Part shown: positions 6,805 through 12,724 of the stretch, one piece after another
Numbering within the stretch: the first letter of the stretch is position 1
Layout: each line of letters opens with the position of its first letter
Source: JBAXTE01 sp964653595
GTDB taxonomy: Bacteria; Bacteroidota; Bacteroidia; Bacteroidales; WCHB1-69
NCBI GenBank assembly: GCA_964653595.1
Contig: CAZZHH010000074.1
Span: forward strand, 1-14,746
Reading direction: 5' to 3'
DNA length: 14,746 bases
Translations under genes and position numbers: made by a program
The notes under the pieces: model-generated
The model's database searches: none
Told to the model about the DNA's origin: nothing
What the model saw: the letters and a program-made list of their open reading frames with translations, nothing else

Positions 6805-9148
6805 GAATTTGTCCCTTTTCTGATACAATTTCGCAACCGATTAATGCAACCTTGATGTCGGTATAACTGTATTTGCCTTCAAAAATTTCGTAAATAGGCG
6901 TTAGCGCTTGTGTGTTCAAAACCATCGCTGCTTTCTGGATGTCGTCGATTGAATCTTGACTGAGTAACGCAGTTTGATCTAATAATCCCTCTTTGATGTG
7001 CCAAACCAAGTGGTTAATCACTGTTTGAGGAGTACATTCCCGCTCTTTGGCTATCTCTTCAATCTCTTTCCCGTTCTGAAACAGTTGAAAGGAGATGTCC
7101 CTTGAAGGGATTTTGACTGGCTTTTCAATTTCGAGCTCCTTCTTTTTGCTCTTTCTTGTTTTTTTTGGTTTTGCCATTGGTTTTTCACCTTCTTCAAAAT
7201 CAAAATGACCATAACTGATCCGGTGTTGCAATCGCTTCAGTTTCTGGACGAATATTTCACGGCTTTCATCTTTTTGAAGAGTTCTGATCACCTCTTTGTC
7301 AATGAGTTGGTTTTCGAGTGCCGATTTGAGCATGTAGTCGATAATCAGCAACGTGCGGTATTGTTCGTAAATCAATAGTTCCAGTTCAGCGACTTTTTCA
7401 ATGTAATCGGTGACGTCTTCCATGATTTTGAAATCAGTGAGATAAGTCTGGGTACTTTGGGTAAATTTTATCAAAACTGGAAGAAAATAACCCTTTGCCG
7501 CTTCCACCCGAGCGATGATGGTTTCGGGCGTCGGTTTCTCCGACTGGTGGATTTTTACAATCTCCCGGATGAATTTATTGCTGATGGCCAGCACCTCATT
7601 GAATTCCTTTTGTTGTGCTGTCACCCATTCCAGATATTCCTGCTTGTTGAGCAGGGGAGAGTCGGAGTTGAGGTGATTCACCAGCTCGATATACATGCGG
7701 GCGATCGGGTCGAAGGTGAACGCTTCGCTGGCTTTGTCGCGGTAGTAATCGATCGAGGCGCTGTTGAGTTTTTCAGGCAGATTTTCCCTGCAATTGTTGG
7801 TCTGGTCGTAATCCAGCACTCGCTCATCGATGTGTAAACTGTTGTAGCGGATTTTGGTTTTTAAGATGAGACCGTCCAGCGAGCGAAGTCGTGAAAGTGC
7901 CACGTAAACCTGTCCCGGGGCAAAGGAGTCTGAGATGTCCAAAATGGCCCGGTCGAAGGTCAAACCCTGACTTTTGTGCACGGTGATGGCCCATGCCAGT
8001 TTGATGGGAAAGTGGCTGAATGTGCCGATTTTCTCTTCCTCTATCTCGTTTTTCTCTTTGTTGATGGTGTAGCGGACGTTTTCCCAAATGTATCGGTCCA
8101 ACTTGGTCTCTTCGGTGTTGCCGTCAATCATCACATAGATTTCATCTTTGGTCATCCGCTCGATTCTGCCGAGTTTGCCGTTGAAAAACTTCATCTCACC
8201 CGACGGATCGTTTTTGATGAACATGATCTGGGCCCCCTTTTTCAGGGTCATCGCTTTCTCTATTGGGAATAGATTTTCGCCAAAGTCCCCGGTGATGTTT
8301 GCTTTGAAGGTGAACAACTCTTCTTCCAACGATTCCAGAAATTTTTGGTTTATTTCATCTGCTTTGTAATTGTGGGTGGTCACCGTGATGATGTTCTCTT
8401 TGATGTCGGCTTCGTAGTCGGGTTGGTATTTGGTGTTGAGTAACTTCACGTCCTCTTCGGTGATGTCGTTGGTGCGCAGGTGGTTGAGCAGGGAGATAAA
8501 TTCTAAATTGTCTTGACGGAAAATTTTGTCCAGTTCAATAAAAATGGGACTTTCTGTCTGCAAAACCTTGGCGTCGAAGAAAAACTGTGAACGGTAAAAT
8601 GGCTTCAAAATGGCCCACTCCTGATCTTTGACCACAGGCGGAAGTTGGTACATGTCGCCGATGAAAAGAACCTGAACGCCGCCAAAAGGCAGGTAGTGTT
8701 TCCCCCGAATATGACGCATCACCGTATCGATGGCGTCGAGCAGATCGGCGCGCAACATACTCACTTCATCGATGACCAGAAGCTCCATCTTGCGGATGAT
8801 CTCACGTTTGCGACTTCGGATTTGCAGGTTTTTGATGAGTTTCACCGGATCGGTGATCTTGGAATTGATGTCCTGACTGAGGCTGATGGGTTGTGGAACG
8901 AAACTCCCGAACGGAAGTTGGAAAAAGGAGTGGATGGTTGCTCCGCCCGCGTTGATGGCCGCAATTCCTGTGGGAGCCACCACAATGGTTTGCTTGAATG
9001 TGTATTTGTGAAGTTCTTTCAGGAATGTAGTCTTCCCCGTTCCGGCTTTCCCGGTGAGAAAAATGTGTTTGGACGTCTGATTGATAAACGAAGCTGCCAA
9101 TTTTGCCGTCTCAGTAACTACAATGTGGTGGGTGTTGTCTGTTTGCAC
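6794..9148 (-). CDS. PIF1/RecD-like SF1B helicase with C-terminal HTH domain
   Basis: A 784-residue ATP-dependent DNA helicase, presumably acting on replication forks, recombination intermediates or structured DNA. Walker A is LTGKAGTGKTT (about residues 31-41), motif Ia VVAPTGIAAINAGG (56-69), Walker B LLVIDEVSML (Asp127/Glu128), motif III GDMYQLPPV, and near residues 385-405 ITVHKSQGLTFDRA with YVALSR after it, together typical of PIF1/Dda/RecD2 enzymes. A Lys-rich linker (PKKTRKSKKK) leads to a helix-turn-helix near residues 684-722 (GKEIEEIAKERECTPQTV), like the HTH_40 domain at the end of some helicases. This architecture is common in Bacteroidota. The start is GTG at 9148, supported by a -7 box 20 nt upstream; no in-frame ATG lies near the N-terminus. 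It overlaps the downstream cysteine-cluster gene. Confidence 0.93.
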   Translation of the reverse strand: MQTDNTHHIVVTETAKLAASFINQTSKHIFLTGKAGTGKTTFLKELHKYTFKQTIVVAPTGIAAINAGGATIHSFFQLPFGSFVPQPISLSQDINSKITDPVKLIKNLQIRSRKREIIRKMELLVIDEVSMLRADLLDAIDTVMRHIRGKHYLPFGGVQVLFIGDMYQLPPVVKDQEWAILKPFYRSQFFFDAKVLQTESPIFIELDKIFRQDNLEFISLLNHLRTNDITEEDVKLLNTKYQPDYEADIKENIITVTTHNYKADEINQKFLESLEEELFTFKANITGDFGENLFPIEKAMTLKKGAQIMFIKNDPSGEMKFFNGKLGRIERMTKDEIYVMIDGNTEETKLDRYIWENVRYTINKEKNEIEEEKIGTFSHFPIKLAWAITVHKSQGLTFDRAILDISDSFAPGQVYVALSRLRSLDGLILKTKIRYNSLHIDERVLDYDQTNNCRENLPEKLNSASIDYYRDKASEAFTFDPIARMYIELVNHLNSDSPLLNKQEYLEWVTAQQKEFNEVLAISNKFIREIVKIHQSEKPTPETIIARVEAAKGYFLPVLIKFTQSTQTYLTDFKIMEDVTDYIEKVAELELLIYEQYRTLLIIDYMLKSALENQLIDKEVIRTLQKDESREIFVQKLKRLQHRISYGHFDFEEGEKPMAKPKKTRKSKKKELEIEKPVKIPSRDISFQLFQNGKEIEEIAKERECTPQTVINHLVWHIKEGLLDQTALLSQDSIDDIQKAAMVLNTQALTPIYEIFEGKYSYTDIKVALIGCEIVSEKGQIHEA

Positions 9149-9168
9149 GGTATTCTTGATTTTATTTG

Positions 9169-9176
9169 CAAAAGTA
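9169..9176 (-). promoter_or_regulatory. Promoter -7 box for the helicase gene
   Basis: On the minus strand TACTTTTG (followed by CA) matches TAnnTTTG, about 20 nt before the GTG at 9148, giving a very short leader (about 15-17 nt). No good TTTG is seen at the -33 position, so only the -7 part is claimed. Confidence 0.55.
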
Positions 9177-9321
9177 CGGAAAAAAGAGGAAAATGGTTTG
9201 AAGTTTTTGTAAAAAATGTATCTATAAGCGAAGTGAAAATATTATGACATTTATCAAATATCAAACAAAAGCCAGAAACTGATGTTATGAGATAAATTTT
9301 TCCAATGATTTAACACTTTTA

Positions 9322-9341
9322 TTGACTCTAAAGTTGACTCT
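9322..9341 (+). promoter_or_regulatory. Direct repeat TTGACTCT, possible operator upstream of osmC-like gene
   Basis: TTGACTCT occurs at 9322-9329 and again at 9334-9341, spaced 12 bp start to start, about one helical turn. It lies some 65-85 bp before the OsmC-like start in the divergent spacer between helicase and redox cluster. It could be a regulator site or part of a promoter, but there is no independent evidence. Confidence 0.25.
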
Positions 9342-9406
9342 GAGGTAAAATCATTTAGAATTTAAAAATAAACTGAGGAATTTATTAATTGAAAATAGAT
9401 AAAAAA

Positions 9407-9826
9407 ATGAAACACATTGTAACAACCGCATGGAAAGGCAAAATGAAATTCGACTCTTTTGTAACGGGACATCACATAATTATAGATGCTTCTGCTGAAG
9501 TGGGAGGAGAAAATGCAGGTCCGCGACCTAAAGAGTTGATGTTAACTGCATTGGCCGGATGCACCGGAATGGATGTGGTGTCGATTTTGGAGAAGATGCG
9601 GGTTGAGTTGGACGGCCTTGATGTAAACATCGAAGCAGATTTAACCGACGAACATCCAAAACACTATACATCCATGCACATCATCTATCAATTCAAAGGG
9701 AAAGATTTACCAATGGACAAACTCCAAAAAGCAATTGACTTGTCTCAGGAACGCTATTGCGGAGTGTCGTTTATGTACAAACAGTTCGCAAAAATCACCC
9801 ACGAAATCAAAATTATTAATTCCTAA
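9407..9826 (+). CDS. OsmC/Ohr family protein (predicted thiol peroxidase)
   Basis: OsmC/Ohr proteins reduce organic hydroperoxides with a pair of cysteines that are then recycled by thiol donors; cytoplasmic dimers. Both cysteines are present: C52 in the ALAGCTGMD helix and C118 in ERYCGVS, numbering from the ATG at 9407 (139 residues, normal size). GGENAGPRPKELM is also typical. An in-frame TTG at 9389, with GAGGA about 9 nt upstream, would add six residues (MKIDKK). I prefer the ATG because MKHIVTTAWKG matches the usual family N-terminus as I remember it. It is the first gene of a same-strand redox cluster that supplies thioredoxin-type partners. YhfA-like OsmC proteins of unclear substrate are an alternative to a true peroxidase. 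Confidence 0.88.
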   Translation: MKHIVTTAWKGKMKFDSFVTGHHIIIDASAEVGGENAGPRPKELMLTALAGCTGMDVVSILEKMRVELDGLDVNIEADLTDEHPKHYTSMHIIYQFKGKDLPMDKLQKAIDLSQERYCGVSFMYKQFAKITHEIKIINS

Positions 9827-9837
9827 TGAAGAATAAC

Positions 9838-9871
9838 CACTAAGGCACTCAGGGCACTAAGAATCACTAAG
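9838..9871. repeat. CACTAAG short repeats
   Basis: CACTAAG occurs at 9838, 9855 and 9865 with a variant CACTCAG at 9846. Such iterated sequence is common between Bacteroidota genes. It lies between the OsmC-like and thioredoxin-like genes. Confidence 0.6.
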
Positions 9872-9895
9872 ACTTCTTACTTCTGTATTCCCTTT

Positions 9896-9923
9896 TTAAC
9901 TTTTAACTATTAACTTTTAACTC
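9896..9923. repeat. 7-bp tandem repeat TTAACTN (four copies)
   Basis: TTAACTT, TTAACTA, TTAACTT and TTAACTC follow each other from 9896 with an exact period of 7 bp, ending 9 nt before the ATG at 9933. The tract occupies the place of a ribosome site for the thioredoxin-like gene, so copy changes could affect its expression (inference). Confidence 0.6.
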
Positions 9924-9932
9924 TAAACTATT

Positions 9933-10277
9933 ATGTTGTATACAAATTTAAAACACATCCTCACCGCCGATGAACACAAACAAATTATCTCTGAAAATGA
10001 AAACGTAATGGTCTGTTGTGGCCGTATGGGGCCTATGTGCATTCCTGTTTACGGAGTCATGGAAGAACTTGAGCCGGAGTATCAAAACGTAAAATTCTTC
10101 GACATGGAGTTTGACAATCCTGAAGCGCATGTTATCCGTGAAGCGCCTGAATGTCGCTCGTTTATGGGAATTCCGTTCGTGATGTACTATAAAAACGGAA
10201 AGGTGGTCAAAGCGACTTCCAGCATTCAAAACATGGCTCAAGTGCGTGAAAACCTTGACACTTATTTTTCAAAGTAA
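9933..10277 (+). CDS. Thioredoxin-fold protein with atypical active site (MGPM-C)
   Basis: A 114-residue protein with a clear thioredoxin fold but not the usual active site. The cis-proline region FMGIPFVMYYKNGK aligns well with ordinary thioredoxins. The active-site helix reads VCCGRMGPMCIPVY: when aligned on Gly33-Pro34, both catalytic cysteines become Met32 and Met35, leaving Cys36 just after and Cys28/Cys29 just before. I recall similar GRMGPMC proteins in other anaerobes, so this looks like a conserved subfamily rather than decay. It cannot use the normal CxxC; a disulfide between Cys36 and Cys28 or Cys29 would be a different chemistry. It lies 4 nt before the thioredoxin-reductase homologue, which suggests functional partnership. 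The ATG has no Shine-Dalgarno, only the AT-rich TTAACTN tract before it. Confidence 0.85.
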   Translation: MLYTNLKHILTADEHKQIISENENVMVCCGRMGPMCIPVYGVMEELEPEYQNVKFFDMEFDNPEAHVIREAPECRSFMGIPFVMYYKNGKVVKATSSIQNMAQVRENLDTYFSK

Positions 10278-10281
10278 ACAA

Positions 10282-11229
10282 ATGGAAAAGTCAGAAAATC
10301 ATTACGATGTGATTGTGATAGGAGCGGGTGCCGCAGGAATGACGGCTGGCATCTACCTGTCGCGGGCTCGACTCAAGACCCTGATTCTTGAACAGAACAT
10401 GGTGGGCGGACAGATGGTGTTGACGCATGAAATCGCCAACTATCCGGGTGTAGAATCAATCTCTGGATATGGATTGTCATCGATCATGAAAAAACAGGCA
10501 CTTTCGTTCGGCTGCAAAATAAAGTCGGGATATGCGATTCAGGAGATGCAACTCGAAGAAACGGTGAAATCTGTGGTGCTGACCAATGGAGAGCAATACA
10601 CCGCTGATGCCTTAATATTGGCTTCGGGTGGTCGTTCCAGGACATTGGGAGCCGTCAATGAGGAGCAGTTTAAGGGAAGCGGAATCTCGTATTGCGCAAC
10701 TTGCGACGGTGATTTTTTTACCGATAAGGAGATTATCGTAGTGGGTGGTGGCAATTCCGCGTTGGAAGAGGCCGTTTCATTGACTAAATATGCCTCCAAA
10801 GTCACGATCGTGCATCAGTTCGATCATTTTCAGGCGTTTGATTACTACGTGGAGGAGGCCAAAAACCATCCGAAGATTAATTTTATCATGGAATCGACCA
10901 TCCAGGCTTACCAAGGGACTGAGAAGTTGGAATCGGTGGAGCTCAAAAACTTGAAAACGGGTGATGTGAGAATCATGCCGATTGATGGAGTCTTTGTTTT
11001 TGTTGGATATATCCCGAATACGGAGTTTTTGAAGGATCAAAAGGTGAAAATGAATGACAGGCAGGAGATTTTGGTTGATACAACCATGCAAACGAATATT
11101 CCGGGTGTTTTCGCCGCCGGAGATGCCAACGAGAAAAAATACCGCCAGGTTTCCATAGCCGTGGGCGAAGGAACCATTGCCGCATTGTCGGCTTCACAAT
11201 ATGTACATCAACTAAACAAAAAACTATGA
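10282..11229 (+). CDS. trxB: Thioredoxin-reductase-like FAD protein lacking NADPH arginines
   Basis: A 315-residue flavoprotein of the low-molecular-weight thioredoxin reductase family, expected to pass electrons from FAD to a thioredoxin disulfide. FAD-binding VIGAGAAGM is near the N-terminus, the redox centre CATC is C138/C141, and the C-terminal GVFAAGDAN closes the FAD site. The second nucleotide-binding fold keeps VGGGNSALEEA (155-163), but the normal HRRxxFRA that binds the 2'-phosphate of NADPH is HQFDHFQA (178-185), with Gln179, Phe180 and Gln184 in place of three arginines. It may therefore use NADH, ferredoxin or another donor. The ATG at 10282 is chosen over a GTG at 10246 that would overlap the previous gene. 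The stop overlaps the next ATG (ATGA), so the two are coupled. Confidence 0.92.
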   Translation: MEKSENHYDVIVIGAGAAGMTAGIYLSRARLKTLILEQNMVGGQMVLTHEIANYPGVESISGYGLSSIMKKQALSFGCKIKSGYAIQEMQLEETVKSVVLTNGEQYTADALILASGGRSRTLGAVNEEQFKGSGISYCATCDGDFFTDKEIIVVGGGNSALEEAVSLTKYASKVTIVHQFDHFQAFDYYVEEAKNHPKINFIMESTIQAYQGTEKLESVELKNLKTGDVRIMPIDGVFVFVGYIPNTEFLKDQKVKMNDRQEILVDTTMQTNIPGVFAAGDANEKKYRQVSIAVGEGTIAALSASQYVHQLNKKL

Positions 11230-11642
11230 ACACAACATTAATAATAATTTTTGCATTTATCGGAGCAATTATTGCCTATTTTACTTATGCTGTACGTAAG
11301 ATGAAGAAAATGCCGGTAGTGGAGGACAACGGGAAAATACTCAAACTGAACGATTCCAATTTCAAACAGCAAACCGCATCGGGCATTGCCATTGTCGATT
11401 TCTGGGCGGAGTGGTGCATGCCTTGCAAAATGATGGCACCTATTTTAAACGATGTTGCCAATGAGGCTCCGGATGGGGTGAAAATATGCAAGCTGAATGT
11501 CGACCATGCCAAACAAACGGCGACAAAATACAATGTCAGAAGCATTCCGACCATGATCGTTTTCAAAAATGGAAAAGAGATGAAACGCATCGTCGGGGTG
11601 AAACAAAAAGGGTTTATCCTCAATCAAATCAAAGATCTATAA
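11226..11642 (+). CDS. Membrane-anchored thioredoxin
   Basis: A 138-residue thioredoxin with an N-terminal membrane segment (about residues 4-22, LIIIFAFIGAIIAYF) followed by a basic patch RKMKKM, which suggests the thioredoxin domain stays on the cytoplasmic side (positive-inside rule; inference). The domain has the active site WAEWCMPCK (C64/C67) and the cis-proline motif RSIPTMIVFKNGK. It is a normal dithiol thioredoxin and probable partner of the reductase, whose stop codon overlaps its ATG by 4 bp. By comparison with the Met-containing protein at 9933, this is the competent disulfide reductant of the cluster. Confidence 0.93.
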   Translation: MNTTLIIIFAFIGAIIAYFTYAVRKMKKMPVVEDNGKILKLNDSNFKQQTASGIAIVDFWAEWCMPCKMMAPILNDVANEAPDGVKICKLNVDHAKQTATKYNVRSIPTMIVFKNGKEMKRIVGVKQKGFILNQIKDL

Positions 11643-11692
11643 TTTAGTTGACAAACTTATCTCTTGAGTTCGATTAAATAAAAAATAAAGCA

Positions 11693-12067
11693 ATGAAAAA
11701 CAACGAAAATTCAAACCTCTTTATTGAAAACGTAAGTAAATATGATTTCAATGAAACGGTTCAGAAATTAACGATGGAAATTGAACAAAAATCGTGGAAA
11801 GTTTCCGCAATTCATGACTTGCAACAGACGTTGATGAACAGCGGAAAAGAAGTGTTGCCCATCAAGGTTTTCGCACTTTGTCATCCTAAGCACTCTGGAA
11901 GGATCTTGGAGAAGGATGAAGAACGCATCGTTTCGTCATTGATGCCATGCAGAATCAGTGTTTATATGAAAAGTGACGGAGAAACTTATGTGTCACGCAT
12001 GAATAGCGCTATTTTGGCAAAATCAATTGGCGGAATCATTGAAGAAGTAATGATTGATTCTTTTTAA
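11693..12067 (+). CDS. DUF302 domain protein
   Basis: A 124-residue soluble protein of the DUF302 family, which has no proven function. Family features are the N-terminal YDFNETVQKLTMEI helix, the KVFALCHPKHSGRIL segment, LMPCRISVY and DGETYVSRMN. Two cysteines (in FALCHP and MPCR) are conserved positions in many members. It sits 50 bp after the thioredoxin gene on the same strand, with neither terminator nor clear promoter between, so it likely belongs to the same transcript. DUF302 genes often sit with sulfur or redox genes, which agrees with this neighbourhood but is not proof. Confidence 0.82.
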   Translation: MKNNENSNLFIENVSKYDFNETVQKLTMEIEQKSWKVSAIHDLQQTLMNSGKEVLPIKVFALCHPKHSGRILEKDEERIVSSLMPCRISVYMKSDGETYVSRMNSAILAKSIGGIIEEVMIDSF

Positions 12068-12087
12068 TGAAGTGGAGGAAATTTTAA

Positions 12088-12147
12088 ATGAAATTATTCC
12101 TTAAAAAGAATAAGTTGCATTTAACACTTGAATTCAGCTTTAAATAA
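12088..12147 (+). CDS. Possible 19-residue basic peptide
   Basis: ATG at 12088 is preceded by GGAGGAA (12074-12080), the best Shine-Dalgarno in this cluster, with 9 nt between GGAGG and ATG. The frame encodes MKLFLKKNKLHLTLEFSFK and stops at TAA 12145-12147. It is rich in Lys and in hydrophobic residues that alternate near the end. It lies between the DUF302 and ferredoxin-like genes in an otherwise unexplained 111-bp spacer. No known family; it could be a real small protein, a translational coupling device or chance. Confidence 0.4.
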   Translation: MKLFLKKNKLHLTLEFSFK

Positions 12148-12178
12148 TTACATACTATTAAAAATTTAGATTACAATT

Positions 12179-12361
12179 ATGGCACTAACAGTAAATCCAA
12201 ACAGATGTCCCCAAAACCATGTATGTCCGATGATTCCCATTTGTCCCGTTGATGCGATAACACAAAACAAAAGTGGATTGCCAATCATCGACGAGGAGAA
12301 ATGCATCGAATGTGCAAAATGCGTGAACTACTGCGCAATGAGGGCGGTGGAACGGAAGTAA
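12179..12361 (+). CDS. Small 4Fe-4S ferredoxin-like protein with unusual first motif
   Basis: A 60-residue protein. The second half has the classic cluster motif C42-x2-C45-x2-C48-x3-C52 (CIECAKCVNYC). The first half has C10-x5-C16-x5-C22-P (RCPQNHVCPMIPICPVDAI) in place of Cx2Cx2Cx3CP, leaving seven cysteines where a two-cluster ferredoxin has eight. One [4Fe-4S] cluster using C42, C45, C48 and C22 is likely by family logic; a second or a 3Fe cluster is uncertain. I recall similar CPQNH proteins elsewhere, so it is probably a conserved subfamily. It may carry electrons to or from the reductase encoded upstream (inference). Last gene of the redox cluster, followed by a strong terminator. Confidence 0.85.
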   Translation: MALTVNPNRCPQNHVCPMIPICPVDAITQNKSGLPIIDEEKCIECAKCVNYCAMRAVERK

Positions 12362-12378
12362 ACTTTCTAGTTTGAATT

Positions 12379-12421
12379 AAAAAATCCAGATGAATTAATA
12401 TGAATTATCTGGATTTTTTTT
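12379..12421 (+). terminator. Intrinsic terminator after redox cluster
   Basis: AAAAAATCCAGAT (12379-12391) pairs with ATCTGGATTTTTT (12407-12419), a 13-bp stem with a short AT-rich loop and an 8-T tail, 18 bp after the ferredoxin-like stop. The A-run on the other side lets it work on both strands. Confidence 0.85.
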
Positions 12422-12462
12422 AATTGAAAATCATTTTTTCGGAGTTTTAATGTATTTCGACC

Positions 12463-12654
12463 GACGGAGCGTAGTTTGTAGAAATAATAAGGATTTCAAA
12501 ATATTAGCAATACAGCAGGGGCGTTTACGTCCAAATTTGAAGCATTCAAGAAAGCTTTCAAACTATAAAATCATTATGCTTTAAATTTGCCTACCCTGCT
12601 ATTGTATTGCTTTTATTTTGAAATCTTTATGTATACAAATACATTCGCTCCGTC
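12463..12654. repeat. 192-bp imperfect palindrome (MITE-like or long hairpin)
   Basis: The element is bounded by GACGGAGCG (12463-12471) and its exact complement CGCTCCGTC (12646-12654). Inside, GATTTCAAAATATTAGCAAT (12492-12511) pairs with the strand around 12606-12625, AGCAGGG (12514-12520) with CCCTGCT (12594-12600), and AAATTTGAAGCAT (12533-12545) with ATGCTTTAAATTT (12576-12588). Near the centre is the perfect palindrome GAAAGCTTTC (12550-12559). No coding frame is convincing and no flanking target duplication is evident. It fills most of the 12422-12724 spacer. Confidence 0.75.
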
Positions 12655-12665
12655 TTGACTTTTTG

Positions 12666-12693
12666 CTTACTTTTGCGTCAAGGCAAAAGTAAG
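12666..12693. repeat. Perfect 11-bp hairpin with a TACTTTTG box on each strand
   Basis: CTTACTTTTGC (12666-12676), loop GTCAAG, then GCAAAAGTAAG (12683-12693). Each arm contains TACTTTTG, the same -7 box used before the helicase and thiF-like genes, one facing each way. No U-tract follows, so it is not a normal terminator. Similar palindromic sequence is familiar from other Bacteroidota spacers. Confidence 0.7.
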
Positions 12694-12724
12694 AATGTGG
12701 TTAATAATTTAATGAGTAACCTTT

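Noticed and set aside
7457..8369. Plus-strand ORFs of 73-126 residues inside the helicase
   Set aside because: They are shadows of the helicase reading frame with no recognisable domain.
8645..9247. 200-residue plus-strand ORF opposite the helicase N-terminus
   Set aside because: It is antisense to conserved helicase motifs, has low-complexity, unfamiliar protein sequence and no ribosome site; the opposite strand explains the open frame.
9334..9361. E. coli sigma-70-like promoter TTGACT-N16-TAGAAT before osmC-like gene
   Set aside because: The match is fair but Bacteroidota use TTTG/TAnnTTTG; I keep only the direct repeat as an observation.
10539..11627. Minus-strand ORFs across trxB and the thioredoxin gene
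   Set aside because: They are antisense to well-conserved flavoprotein and thioredoxin motifs and have no start signals.
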